Source: Pontibacillus salipaludis (GTDB taxonomy: Bacteria; Bacillota; Bacilli; Bacillales; BH030062). Taken from it: a stretch of DNA of 64,000 nucleotides. This document shows positions 1-8,262 of the stretch, one piece after another. A model generated the notes under the pieces. The model saw only the letters and a list, made by a program, of their open reading frames with translations. It searched no databases and was not told where the DNA came from. A program made the position numbers and the translations under genes. Each line of letters starts with the position of its first letter. The first letter of the stretch is position 1. The DNA lies in contig NZ_BMIN01000005.1 of NCBI RefSeq assembly GCF_014642405.1, positions 146,727 to 210,726 on the forward strand, given 5' to 3'.

Positions 1-178
1 AGATACCGCAACACCTTATATCAATATTATTGCAGCAAGAGCAGATGAAGCGGATAAAGAAGCTTACCAAAAGATTGTAGAGATTTACCAAACGGAAGAA
101 ATTGCAGAGCACATCCGTGAAACCTATAACGATTCTCTAATCCCGACGTTCGTATCTCTAGAGAAAATTGGTTGGTAA
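1..178 (+). CDS. metQ: MetQ-type methionine ABC transporter lipoprotein, 3' end only
   Basis: The first 178 bases are the last 58 codons of an open frame entering from outside the window (frame begins at base 2, TAA at 176-178). The C-terminus contains NIIAARADEADKEAYQKIVE and ends SLIPTFVSLEKIGW, the pattern of NlpA/MetQ substrate-binding lipoproteins, which bind methionine outside the membrane for the MetNI importer. The lipobox and start are not visible. It is followed 23 bases later by an M20 hydrolase, so the two may be co-transcribed. Family assignment rests on a short tail. Confidence 0.7.
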   Translation, partial: DTATPYINIIAARADEADKEAYQKIVEIYQTEEIAEHIRETYNDSLIPTFVSLEKIGW

Positions 179-201
179 TTTAAAGAGAAGGAGTGAGTGG
201 C

Positions 202-1395
202 ATGAGCACATTGGAAGCTACGTTAGAACAAGAAGTCACGCAGTATGTGGATGACCAAAAGGCGGTCTACCTGGACGCGAGCCACCGGATCCACGAGAAT
301 CCTGAGATCGGTAACGAGGAATATTACGCAAGTGAAACGTTGTGCGAACTTTTAGAACGTGAAGGATTTGAAGTGACGAGGGGCATTCCGGAACACGAGA
401 CAGCTTTTATTGCCCGTAAAAAAGGACCTGCAAATGGTCCTAAAATAGGATTTCTTGCTGAGTATGATGCATTACCTGGACTCGGACATGCGTGTGGTCA
501 TAACATAATCGGTACAACGAGTGTTGCCGCCGCCATCTCCCTTAGCCGAGTTCTTGAAGAGACTGGTGGAGAAGTCGTTGTTCTTGGAACCCCTGCTGAA
601 GAAGGGGGACCAAACGGAAGCGCCAAAGGTACATTTGTCAGGCATGGCCTTGTGCAGGACCTTGATGCTTGTATGATGGTTCACCCTTCGAATCAGACAA
701 ACGGAACATCAGAATCTCTGGCTGTTGATCCACTAGACTTCGAGTTCTACGGCCAATCAGCTCATGCTGCCGCTAAGCCAGAATACGGAGTTAACGCTTT
801 AGACGGCGTCATCCAACTCTTTAATGGCGTTAATGCCATCCGTCAGCACGTAACAGACGATGTTCGTCTTCACGGGGTGATTTTAGACGGTGGCGTTGCC
901 CCGAACATAGTACCAGATTACGCAAGAGCTCGCTTCTTCGTACGAGCAGCTACCCGTGAAGCCTGTAATGACGTAACAGCGAAAGTGAAGCGGATAGCAG
1001 AAGGAGCAGCCCTCACAACCGGAGCAAGTGTTAAAGTCACACCTATTCAAAACGGAGTCGACAACCTTATTTTAAATGAAACATTTGACGCCGTTTTCCG
1101 TGAGAGAATAAAGGCTCTAGGAGAGGACTATGTAGATGAGGGGCGTGAAGGAATTGGCTCTACAGATGCGGGAAATATAAGTCAAGTTATCCCGACGATT
1201 CACCCTTATATAAAAATAGGGTCCTCTGACCTCGTTCCCCACACCGATGCCTTTAGAGAAGCCGCAAAATCAGAACGAGGCGACCAAGCACTTATTACCG
1301 GAGCGAAGGCACTAGCCTTAACAGGTTTGGATTTATTAACAGACCATACCTTGTTACAAGAAGTTCAAGCAGATTTTCAATCTAAACAACGATAG
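202..1395 (+). CDS. M20 family metallopeptidase/amidohydrolase
   Basis: Protein of 397 residues with the M20D pattern: zinc-binding motif GLGHACGHN near residue 90, PAEEGG near 130 (catalytic and metal Glu), MMVHP near 158, and HAAAKPEYGVNALD at the start of the dimerisation domain. Family members (AbgB-like) hydrolyse amide bonds of N-acylated amino acids or p-aminobenzoyl-glutamate; the substrate here is unknown. ATG at 202 is preferred over an in-frame GTG at 193 because AGGAG at 189-193 lies 8 bases upstream of it. It directly follows metQ; metQ-M20 pairs suggest import of a methionine derivative and its deacylation, which is inference. Confidence 0.85.
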   Translation: MSTLEATLEQEVTQYVDDQKAVYLDASHRIHENPEIGNEEYYASETLCELLEREGFEVTRGIPEHETAFIARKKGPANGPKIGFLAEYDALPGLGHACGHNIIGTTSVAAAISLSRVLEETGGEVVVLGTPAEEGGPNGSAKGTFVRHGLVQDLDACMMVHPSNQTNGTSESLAVDPLDFEFYGQSAHAAAKPEYGVNALDGVIQLFNGVNAIRQHVTDDVRLHGVILDGGVAPNIVPDYARARFFVRAATREACNDVTAKVKRIAEGAALTTGASVKVTPIQNGVDNLILNETFDAVFRERIKALGEDYVDEGREGIGSTDAGNISQVIPTIHPYIKIGSSDLVPHTDAFREAAKSERGDQALITGAKALALTGLDLLTDHTLLQEVQADFQSKQR

Positions 1396-1497
1396 GAAAT
1401 CATTGCTTAAAACTCTAGTTGAGATCATATTTCGGATGCGGGGCTGTTTATCTCAATTCCAAGCTTTCTCATATAAGGGATTTACCTGTGAAAAAAA

Positions 1498-1527
1498 GCC
1501 ACTTGCATATGCAGGTGGCTTCTTTTC
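1498..1527 (+). terminator. Rho-independent terminator after the M20 hydrolase
   Basis: Stem GCCACTTGCA / TGCAGGTGGC with a 2-base loop followed by TTCTTTT. Lies about 100 bases after the hydrolase stop. Confidence 0.75.
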
Positions 1528-1701
1528 GTCATATTTTGGGCTCAAATAACGTTTTATAACACATATGGTGTCTAATGATGTAGAAATATTTCCGGGGCAA
1601 TAGTCGAAACGTGCAACCTATGACTCATATTGAACTAGAAGCGTTTAGGGATGGCTATTTGGGTGAAAGGAATAACTAACAAACAAAAGGAGGGACTTCC
1701 C

Positions 1702-1788
1702 ATGTTGCATAAACTAGTTGATAAGATCGTTGCCATTGTTACATTTATTCCAAGAGCGCTTGGCCGTCTTATTAAGAAAATTGTCTAA
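1702..1788 (+). CDS. 28-residue cationic amphipathic peptide
   Basis: Small frame with ATG at 1702, a very strong Shine-Dalgarno (AAAGGAGGG, about 8 bases upstream) and its own strong terminator 12 bases after the stop. The peptide starts MLHKLVDKIVAIVTFIP and ends RALGRLIKKIV: four Lys, two Arg, one Asp, the rest mostly aliphatic, with charges spaced as on one face of a helix. No signal peptide or cysteine. Size and composition resemble phenol-soluble-modulin, leaderless-bacteriocin or type I toxin peptides, but I do not recognise the family. The coding call rests on the RBS, terminator and composition. Confidence 0.6.
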   Translation: MLHKLVDKIVAIVTFIPRALGRLIKKIV

Positions 1789-1799
1789 GGAATTGGAAT

Positions 1800-1853
1800 A
1801 GGGGGAAAGGAACGGTTTACTATGTGAAGAAGTAAATCGTGCCTTTCCCCCTA
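1800..1853. terminator. Strong bidirectional terminator between the small peptide gene and the germination operon
   Basis: Long hairpin: GGGGGAAAGG at 1801-1810 pairs with CCTTTCCCCC at 1842-1851, with further pairing of GGTTTACT and AGTAAATC inside. A T-rich tract follows on the plus strand. It ends the 28-residue peptide gene and probably the minus-strand germination operon. Confidence 0.85.
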
Positions 1854-1856
1854 TTT

Positions 1857-2957
1857 TTATTGGTTGTTTCTTTTATTTCTTATGAATAGAAGGAGAAAGA
1901 GAAAGCTGGGTATAATCATTTGCATCGGAACGTGTACATAAATAGGAACGATGTCCAATCCTTCTTTCATATGTTCGACGAAATTTGGACTAATTAATAT
2001 AGATAGGATGATGACAAGGATGCCCATAAATCCAATTAATCCTTTACTGTCTCTTCTCGGAAGTCTAAACAAGTATTGAAGCATAGCAACCGCCGCATAA
2101 AAGAAAATAGTAATCTTAAAAAAGCCAGTGATCACCATAATAATGATCACAATGGGGTCCAGTCGCTGAATAATTCCTTGTAAGTTTACGAGTGAAATCG
2201 TATCAAGGAGCGGTACGGTGGAATTCATTGCAATCATGGGGCCTAATACCATCAAAATCGTTACGCTAATGATTAATAGAGATGTTCCGCTATAGAGTAT
2301 ACCCGTGACCCCATATCGGAAGCTTTTTAACGGATCCTCTAAGTGATGGAAGATGATCGTGAATACGATAAGTTCTCCAAAAGGAAATGTGACTCCCGTT
2401 GGGAAAACGAATGAAAGAATTTCTCCAATATCTTGATTGAAGAATGGCTGAAGGTGATGGATCTTAGGGAGGTCCATGATGAATACAAACATCAAGAACA
2501 ATCCACCCATCAGTAATATAAATGGGAGGAATAATTCACTTGTCCTAGCTATCACTTCAATCCCAAGATAGCAAGCAAAACAAACAACGAGCATAAATAA
2601 AAGGGAAACCGCTATTAAAGGGGTCTCATGCAAGATCGTTTGAGCGGTTAACATAGTAAAGTCCCTTAAAACACGTGCTGCTATGTATAAGAAATAGGCA
2701 ATATAAACCCATATGAATAGATACCCTAAGTAAGGCCCTGCTACTATTTGCAAGACTTGTGGAAAAGGTGTATCAGGATAAGAACTTACGAACCGTGTAA
2801 AAAGCCAGTAAAGCAAGATCCCTCCAATCATACTCAACAAGATAACGAGCCAAGCATTTTGCTTCGCTTCTAATCCAAGACCCACGATGATTGAGCTTCC
2901 GAATTCGAATAGAATAACAAGCGAAATAAATTGATAGCGTGTAATGGATTCTTTCAT
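1857..2957 (-). CDS. GerB family spore germinant receptor subunit B (second copy)
   Basis: About 366 residues with ten predicted membrane segments and the APC-fold GerAB/YndE pattern (ETPLIAVSLLF, IEVIARTSELFLPFIL, QRLDPIVIIIMVITGFFK). B subunits form the germinant-binding transporter-like part of GerA-type receptors in the spore inner membrane. The start at 2957 (MKESITRYQF) is chosen because GAAAGGAGTC lies just upstream; the longer frame to 3086 overlaps the previous gene. It is the last gene of an A-C-D-B-B operon, 13 bases after another B gene that is similar but clearly diverged. Confidence 0.88.
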   Translation of the reverse strand: MKESITRYQFISLVILFEFGSSIIVGLGLEAKQNAWLVILLSMIGGILLYWLFTRFVSSYPDTPFPQVLQIVAGPYLGYLFIWVYIAYFLYIAARVLRDFTMLTAQTILHETPLIAVSLLFMLVVCFACYLGIEVIARTSELFLPFILLMGGLFLMFVFIMDLPKIHHLQPFFNQDIGEILSFVFPTGVTFPFGELIVFTIIFHHLEDPLKSFRYGVTGILYSGTSLLIISVTILMVLGPMIAMNSTVPLLDTISLVNLQGIIQRLDPIVIIIMVITGFFKITIFFYAAVAMLQYLFRLPRRDSKGLIGFMGILVIILSILISPNFVEHMKEGLDIVPIYVHVPMQMIIPSFLFLLLFIRNKRNNQ

Positions 2958-2970
2958 CGTGAGACTCCTT

Positions 2971-4071
2971 TCAGGAACGTTTGAACAACTTTCTAATAAG
3001 TGTTGCGATAGCAATAAGCAAAGGATAAAGAACGCCAAATGTTGCTGAGTAATAGATCCAGGTCGTCTGGTTCCACTCAGATGCATAGATGCTACTAGGG
3101 TAAACGATTAGTGATAGTACAATGACGAAAATACCTAATGGGAAGGTAAGGGAACGATAACTGTTCACCTTAAGAACTTGAGATAGAGCGGTAACGGCAG
3201 CATAAAAGTATAAAGATAACTTAAAAAAGATTGTTAATATCCAAGAAACCGCGATGATGACTTCGATTCTTTGTATTAATCCTTCTATGTTAAGTGTTTT
3301 TGCTAATACATAAGTTGGATAGATATGATGGTGTGTGTACTCTACCCCGAGGACGGTGGTGGTAATGAAGGTGGCTGCTAAAATGGTTAACATAGCAAGG
3401 ATATAAGCGATTGTTACTTTCTTCCCAACACTTTTCTTTTCTTGAACTAGTTTCGGATAGACCATGAATAAGACCATCAGAGGAAATGTCGAGATGCTAA
3501 GGTCAAACCACGCCCCTTTAACAATATCTTGTGCTCCTATATCAAAAAAGGGTTTGATCTTATTAAGATTCATACTCGGTATGCTGAAAACAAACACGAT
3601 CGTTAACAAAAGAACCACATATGGAAATAAAAGCTCACTTGTTCTAGCTATGGTTTCAATTCCTAAGTAGACGCCATATATAACAACGAACATGAACAAG
3701 ATATGAATAAAGGGCTGAGGCGTTTCGTGTAACATTTGAGTAACCATGAAGTGACCAATCGTCCACAGCACGGTGGCAGCGCTCACGAGTGCAAATACAA
3801 TGAAGAATAGAGTGAAAATCGTTCCCACCCACTTGCCAAAAAGGAGTCGGTTCAGATCTACAATGTTATGATCCGGATACCATATACTGATGAGCAGGTA
3901 GAAGAGAATAATAGCTACACCGATCATCATTCCAACAACAACACTTAACCAAGCGCTCTCTTTTGCTATATTTGCTAAGGAAGAGGGAGAGAGTAAAATC
4001 GATGTGCCAATCACAAATAAAAATAGAAACAAAAGGAATTGTCTTAGATTAATCTCTTCTTTACCATGCAT
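2971..4071 (-). CDS. GerB family spore germinant receptor subunit B (first copy)
   Basis: 366 residues, polytopic, with the same landmarks as the next gene: ETPQPFIHILFMFVV, IETIARTSELLFPYVV and QRIEVIIAVSWILTIFFK. ATG at 4071 is preceded by GGAAAGGAGAG. Two B subunits in one operon suggest either two alternative receptor complexes sharing A and C or a B-B' heteromer. Known GerA-type operons usually have one B, but extra B genes occur in Bacillaceae. Confidence 0.88.
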   Translation of the reverse strand: MHGKEEINLRQFLLFLFLFVIGTSILLSPSSLANIAKESAWLSVVVGMMIGVAIILFYLLISIWYPDHNIVDLNRLLFGKWVGTIFTLFFIVFALVSAATVLWTIGHFMVTQMLHETPQPFIHILFMFVVIYGVYLGIETIARTSELLFPYVVLLLTIVFVFSIPSMNLNKIKPFFDIGAQDIVKGAWFDLSISTFPLMVLFMVYPKLVQEKKSVGKKVTIAYILAMLTILAATFITTTVLGVEYTHHHIYPTYVLAKTLNIEGLIQRIEVIIAVSWILTIFFKLSLYFYAAVTALSQVLKVNSYRSLTFPLGIFVIVLSLIVYPSSIYASEWNQTTWIYYSATFGVLYPLLIAIATLIRKLFKRS

Positions 4072-4117
4072 TCATACTCTCTCCTTTCCTTGGATGTTTT
4101 CTAGAAACCTTTAGGTT

Positions 4118-4333
4118 CTATTGAAAGAGACTGTGAACGGGATCATATACGATAGAAATTCCATCGAGTGGATTTGGGATAGGAAGCCCAAGTTGAGAAA
4201 GGATCAATATCGTTAACGACAAACCCATCGTGAAGATATAAAAAAAGGAGTCTCGTTTGAGGGATTGCTTCCATAGTGCTCGAATCTGAATCCAGCTAAT
4301 CGATAGAATAACCCCGTAAAGAATTACCCACAT
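4118..4333 (-). CDS. Small two-helix protein, germinant receptor D-subunit type
   Basis: 71 residues with two hydrophobic segments (about 2-18 and 31-50) separated by a basic stretch RALWKQSLKRDS. It lies 3 bases after the C gene and before the B genes, where small two-helix D subunits are found in many GerA-family operons. Those proteins modulate receptor function in the spore inner membrane. Assigned by size, topology and position only. Confidence 0.72.
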   Translation of the reverse strand: MWVILYGVILSISWIQIRALWKQSLKRDSFFYIFTMGLSLTILILSQLGLPIPNPLDGISIVYDPVHSLFQ

Positions 4334-4336
4334 CGT

Positions 4337-5539
4337 TTACTCCTCCTTTTTAAATTCATAAGGGTTAGAAATGGTTCCTGTTCGGTTGATTTTAACAGTG
4401 GCCTCTACTGTAACTTCCACTTCAGGGAATTGTTCTTCCCACCCATCTTTAATAGTTCTCCAGTACTTCGGTTTTGTTCGATGAATAAGGTCCCCGAAAC
4501 CAAAAACGTCACTCTTAAAATCTTCTTGGACATCAGAAACTGTGTCGTTAAAGAGGATGGAGAGTTGTTCACTAAAGTGCTTTTCTAACTGTTTAATCGT
4601 ATCTAATTTCATCAAGTCTATTTGGCACTCCACATCAGCAATATTCCCTTCAACGGATACCTCCACGTTAAAATGAGGCTCTCCGTCTTTTATCGTTACC
4701 GTTTTATTACTTGACGCCTCCATGACCTCGAGAGTGATACTGCCTTCCTTATCTTTACATTCGAAATACTCAGCTGTATTCTTTACATTTCCCATAATGT
4801 AGTTATAGCTTGTACTCTGAAGTTGATCCATCCAGCCAATTAACTGATCTCCTTTGAAAACACCAAGAGAATCAACACGGACATCGGTAGGTGCGCCAAC
4901 ATCTTCTACGTTACTGAGGTTACTCCCTCTTTTAATATCACCAACATTGTACACACCGCTTATCACAGGTTCCTTCCCATCTTCAAGAATGGTCGAGATT
5001 AATTGCTGTATTTTGATGATGAGAGACGGAGCCCAGTATTCGCTTGACGTTTGCATAGAGAAGTACATCTTATTAGCAGGGATTTTCTCCATAGGAGTCA
5101 AGATCGTTAACAAATCGTGAGCTTCCATTCCCTTTGCTACAGCAATATGAAAGTCTGTTCTAAATTCATGGTCCCTTGTCAGGAAATCAAGTGTTTCGCT
5201 AATGCCGTCTCGTGCCAATTCTTCTCCAAAAACGACTTTTCTGATGTGAGACAAATATACCTTCCGGGGCGCTTTATCGGTTAGTCCTCTTAGCGCTTCA
5301 AACAAGGAACGCCCTTCACTTGTATATGTTGTCACAGCAGTTCTTGTTGAAATCGTCTTCGCTGCGACTTCTGCTGGGTTAATGATTTGGACGGTAAATT
5401 TATAACCATTTTCCGTCTTATCAAGGCCAAGTCCAGTGGCGATAGCTATTTCGTCTAATTCTCGCTTACTCCAGCAACCTGTCAAACTGGTTAGTAAGAA
5501 AAGGAGGGTAAAGCTTAAGAGAAGTAATCGTCTCTTCAT
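4337..5539 (-). CDS. Ger(x)C family spore germination lipoprotein (C subunit)
   Basis: 400 residues with a lipoprotein signal: basic start MKRRLLLLS, hydrophobic core, lipobox LTGC at about residues 19-22, then WSKRELDEIAIATGLGLDK, the hallmark start of mature GerC proteins. Later landmarks are TYTSEGRSLFEALRGL and LDFLTRDHEFRTDFHIAVAKG. The start ATG overlaps the stop of the A gene by 4 bases (ATGA), so the two are translationally coupled. C subunits are lipid-anchored at the outer face of the spore inner membrane. Confidence 0.93.
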   Translation of the reverse strand: MKRRLLLLSFTLLFLLTSLTGCWSKRELDEIAIATGLGLDKTENGYKFTVQIINPAEVAAKTISTRTAVTTYTSEGRSLFEALRGLTDKAPRKVYLSHIRKVVFGEELARDGISETLDFLTRDHEFRTDFHIAVAKGMEAHDLLTILTPMEKIPANKMYFSMQTSSEYWAPSLIIKIQQLISTILEDGKEPVISGVYNVGDIKRGSNLSNVEDVGAPTDVRVDSLGVFKGDQLIGWMDQLQSTSYNYIMGNVKNTAEYFECKDKEGSITLEVMEASSNKTVTIKDGEPHFNVEVSVEGNIADVECQIDLMKLDTIKQLEKHFSEQLSILFNDTVSDVQEDFKSDVFGFGDLIHRTKPKYWRTIKDGWEEQFPEVEVTVEATVKINRTGTISNPYEFKKEE

Positions 5540-7128
5540 GATGAATCCCCCTTTTTTGGTGATCGAGATGTAGGTTTTGGTTTGTGCATGTTCTCTCGAT
5601 CTATGTTCTTTTGGTTAATTAAACGTTGGCGTGTAAGTAGCCCCCACCGAGGAAACCGGAGTATAGTATCCTTCTGATCGCTTGTGATGTATGGGGCGAG
5701 AGGGCTTAAGTATGGGACGCCAAAGGATCGTAAACTCGCAAGGTGTAGAGCGAGAACAATTAATCCTAGTAAGATTCCAAATAAACCAAACGTCGCAGCT
5801 AGGATCATAAACAGGAAGCGGAGCATGCGAATCGAGATCGCGAAATTAAAGCTTGGTGATACAAAGCTTGAGATCGCGGTCAAGCTCACGACAATGATCA
5901 TGGCACTTGATACGAGTCCTGCTTCTACCGCTGCTTGCCCTAGAACGAGTGCTCCCACAATGGAAATCGCCGATCCTACCGCTTTTGGCAGTCTTACCCC
6001 AGCTTCTCGTAAAATCTCAAAGGTAACCTCCATAATGAGCGCTTCAACTAATGCAGGAAAAGGGACGCCTTCTCGTTGGGAAGATAGGTTGATAAGGAGA
6101 GACGTTGGAATCATTTCCTGATGATAGGTTGTAAGTGCGATATAAGCAGAAGGGGTAAGAAGAGCCAGAAAGAAAGCAATAAAACGTATGAGGCGTACCA
6201 GGGTTGCAAAGTCTGATCGTTGATAATAGTCTTCTGGTGACTGAAAAAATTGCATAAATAAAGCAGGGACAAGTAATACAAAAGGTGATCCATCTACGAT
6301 GATGGCGACACGACCTTCTAATAGACCGGCTGCAATGCTATCTGGACGTTCTGAATTATAGACAGTTGGGAAAGGGGTATACGTCTCATCCTGGATCAGT
6401 TCTTCTACATACCCGCTGTCTAACAAAGAGTCAATATTGATCTGGTTTAACCGTTTATGAACCTCTTTAACGATTTTTTCGTTGGCAATTCCATTCATGT
6501 AAACGACGGCAACATCGGTTTTCGTCTTGGTCCCTATGGCTTGAGTCGTAATCCATAGGTTCGGGTCTTTAATCTTACGGCGGAGTAAAGCAGTGTTCGT
6601 TCTTAGTGTCTCTGTAAACCCATCTTTAGGTCCTCGAACAACTGCCTGTGTACTTGGTTCTTCCACACCACGGTCCTGCCACCCCCTGGTACTTACACAT
6701 AGAGCTTTTGTTTCCCCTTCTAAAAATAAAACCGTATCTCCGGATAGAACATGGAGGAGGACGTCGTCTAAGGTTTCAAGTTCATCTAGTTCCCCGGCAG
6801 TTAAAACATGATCTCGAACCGTATAGTACATGCCTTTGTTTAAAGCTTGCTTACTTAACTGCGTTTGACGAACGTCGGACATGAGAGTTTCTAAAAGGGA
6901 TTCATGGACCGTACTTTCATTAACAAGGCCATCTGTATATACGACAGCTATTTTTACGGTTCGCTTTTCTCCGATTTTAAACTTTCGTATGACAATGTCT
7001 GTACTCTCCCCTAAAGAATTCTTAATATAAGTAAGGTTTTGAGGGAGATCCGTATCAATCGGTGTCGGCTGATGTTCTGTCTGTTCACTATTCTCTTTTT
7101 TCGTAAATAAACGAAATAACTTTTTCAT
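5536..7128 (-). CDS. GerA family spore germination protein (A subunit)
   Basis: 530 residues: a soluble N-terminal region with two similar subdomains, then about five membrane segments from residue 300 on. Landmarks are SPEDYYQRSDFATLVRLIRF, TPSAYIALTTYHQEMIPTSL, FEILREAGVRLPKAVGSAIS and SPSFNFAISIRMLRF. A subunits form the oligomeric ion-channel part of nutrient germinant receptors. ATG at 7128 is preferred to ATG at 7134 because TGAGGG (7140-7135) touches the first and is 6 bases from the second. First gene of the operon; a CATACTA sequence upstream could be a sigma-G -10. Confidence 0.93.
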   Translation of the reverse strand: MKKLFRLFTKKENSEQTEHQPTPIDTDLPQNLTYIKNSLGESTDIVIRKFKIGEKRTVKIAVVYTDGLVNESTVHESLLETLMSDVRQTQLSKQALNKGMYYTVRDHVLTAGELDELETLDDVLLHVLSGDTVLFLEGETKALCVSTRGWQDRGVEEPSTQAVVRGPKDGFTETLRTNTALLRRKIKDPNLWITTQAIGTKTKTDVAVVYMNGIANEKIVKEVHKRLNQINIDSLLDSGYVEELIQDETYTPFPTVYNSERPDSIAAGLLEGRVAIIVDGSPFVLLVPALFMQFFQSPEDYYQRSDFATLVRLIRFIAFFLALLTPSAYIALTTYHQEMIPTSLLINLSSQREGVPFPALVEALIMEVTFEILREAGVRLPKAVGSAISIVGALVLGQAAVEAGLVSSAMIIVVSLTAISSFVSPSFNFAISIRMLRFLFMILAATFGLFGILLGLIVLALHLASLRSFGVPYLSPLAPYITSDQKDTILRFPRWGLLTRQRLINQKNIDRENMHKPKPTSRSPKKGDSS

Positions 7129-7153
7129 AACCATCCCTCATAAAAGGCTGACT

Positions 7154-7160
7154 TAGTATG
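7154..7160 (-). promoter_or_regulatory. Possible forespore sigma-G -10 element of the germination operon
   Basis: CATACTA on the minus strand matches the sigma-G -10 consensus CATNNTA and would start transcription about 10-15 bases before the RBS of the A gene. I see no good -35 match, so this is weak. Germinant receptor operons are sigma-G dependent in B. subtilis. Confidence 0.3.
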
Positions 7161-7182
7161 ACTTTGCTGCTCTAAAGAGTGA

Positions 7183-7282
7183 AAGCGTGCCAGGCACCCT
7201 TTAGTACAGTGATGTGACATAGGGTGCCAGACACCCTTTAGCGCTATAAAGTGCAACAGGGTGTCTGGAACGCTTTAGTTGG
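7183..7282. repeat. Three copies of an interspersed GTGCCAGGCACCC/CTTTAG repeat
   Basis: Copies at about 7185-7206, 7222-7243 and 7257-7280 contain GTGCCAGGCACCCTTTAG, GGGTGCCAGACACCCTTTAG and GGGTGTCTGGAACGCTTTAG. The cores are self-complementary. Related copies lie at 26884-26955 and 27903-27975. Confidence 0.8.
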
Positions 7283-7285
7283 CTG

Positions 7286-7475
7286 AAGTAGCCACGGCAT
7301 GTTCTGTCTTATGCGTGTCGAATCTACCCGGGGCGCTTGCGCTTTTCTTGATCTAGCTCCAGCGCCCAGATTCTCGCGACATAAGTCAGACCACTCTGTG
7401 GCAAAGATCGCCACGGCGTGTTCTGTCTTATGCGTGTCGAATCTACCCAGGGCGCTTGCGCTTTTCTTGTTAGCT
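7286..7475. repeat. Direct repeat pair of about 65 bp (GGGCGCTTGCGCTTTTCTTG type)
   Basis: The segment running from CCACGGCATGTTCTGTCTTA to CGCTTGCGCTTTTCTTG occurs at about 7290-7355 and again at about 7408-7470 with only a few differences. Between them lies CTAGCTCCAGCGCCCAG, whose GGCGC parts pair with GGGCGCTTGCGC. A diverged copy of this CTCCAGCGCCCAG/GGGCGCT pair lies at 12490-12545. Together with the preceding repeats it fills the 470-base gap; I see no gene here. Confidence 0.75.
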
Positions 7476-7605
7476 TCTACATTGTTTGGTAATTCATACA
7501 TATTGTCCGTGATTATCTTTAAATCGAGATAGGGGAGGGGTTTGGGCGTGATTGGGGGAGGGGAATGTGGTAAAGTGGGAGAGGAAAAGATGAAAGGATG
7601 ATTCG

Positions 7606-8091
7606 ATGTACGGTTTAGAAGAGAAACGCCAACAAGTGTTAGACTATTTAAATAGCCTGTCAAATGAACAAGCGTCACAAAAGCCAGATGAGAATACTTG
7701 GTCCGTGCTTGAGATAGCGGAACATCTTTATTTAATGGAAGGGTTCATCATCCAGAAGATTGATAAAACGATCCGTGGTGGTGAGCGTGTTGAGACGACT
7801 AAGAAACCGATCCACCATACACCTGATCGTTCCCACAAAGTTGATGCACCTGAAGGCTTGAAGCCGAAGGGAGATTTCAAAACCGTCCAGGATGCGCTTG
7901 AAGGATTGAAGCGATCTCGTGAAGCTACGTTATTCCTTCTTCACAATAAAGAAGAGGAAACCCTTCAAAGTTATTCCTTCCCTCATCCTGTATTTGGGGA
8001 GATGTCACTTGAGCAATGGGCCGAGTTTATTGGTTGGCATGAGCTACGTCACCTAGATCAAATGAAAGAAACGGTTGAGAAGAATAAATAG
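7606..8091 (+). CDS. DinB-like putative metal-dependent hydrolase
   Basis: 161-residue helical protein with the DinB/YfiT four-helix pattern: WSVLEIAEHLYLMEG near residue 30 (His ligand), HKVDAPEGLKPKG in the middle, and WAEFIGWHELRHLDQM near the end. DinB-fold proteins bind a metal through three His; many are thiol transferases (BSH, mycothiol) or have unknown function. ATG at 7606 has a GAAAGGATG upstream. Stands alone; a hairpin follows at 8103-8132. Confidence 0.75.
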   Translation: MYGLEEKRQQVLDYLNSLSNEQASQKPDENTWSVLEIAEHLYLMEGFIIQKIDKTIRGGERVETTKKPIHHTPDRSHKVDAPEGLKPKGDFKTVQDALEGLKRSREATLFLLHNKEEETLQSYSFPHPVFGEMSLEQWAEFIGWHELRHLDQMKETVEKNK

Positions 8092-8102
8092 AATATTCGG
8101 GG

Positions 8103-8132
8103 AGAAACCCGGGGCTATTAGTCCCGGGTTTC
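8103..8132 (+). terminator. Hairpin after the DinB-like gene
   Basis: Perfect 10-bp inverted repeat GAAACCCGGG / CCCGGGTTTC separated by 10 bases. The following sequence is only weakly T-rich, so termination efficiency is uncertain. Confidence 0.55.
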
Positions 8133-8216
8133 CTAGTGCAATAGATGGATTTTACTGCGTTCTTTTCACCATAAATTGACGAGGAAACCTGATCATTTTT
8201 ATACTTAACATAGAGG

Positions 8217-8234
8217 GGAATGAATGTTCATTCC
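8217..8234. promoter_or_regulatory. Bm3R1-type operator upstream of the repressor gene
   Basis: GGAATGAATGTTCATTCC: 8-base arms GGAATGAA/TTCATTCC around two bases. It lies 29 bases before the repressor ATG and matches the arms of the second operator at 8861-8882. The known Bm3R1 operator of Priestia megaterium has the same core, so autorepression is expected. Confidence 0.85.
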
Positions 8235-8262
8235 GCTCGGGATGTAATGGAGGGGTACCACC

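Noticed and set aside
7244-7678. 144-codon minus-strand frame across the repeat region
   Set aside because: It runs through two interspersed repeat families and the start of the DinB-like gene, with no RBS.
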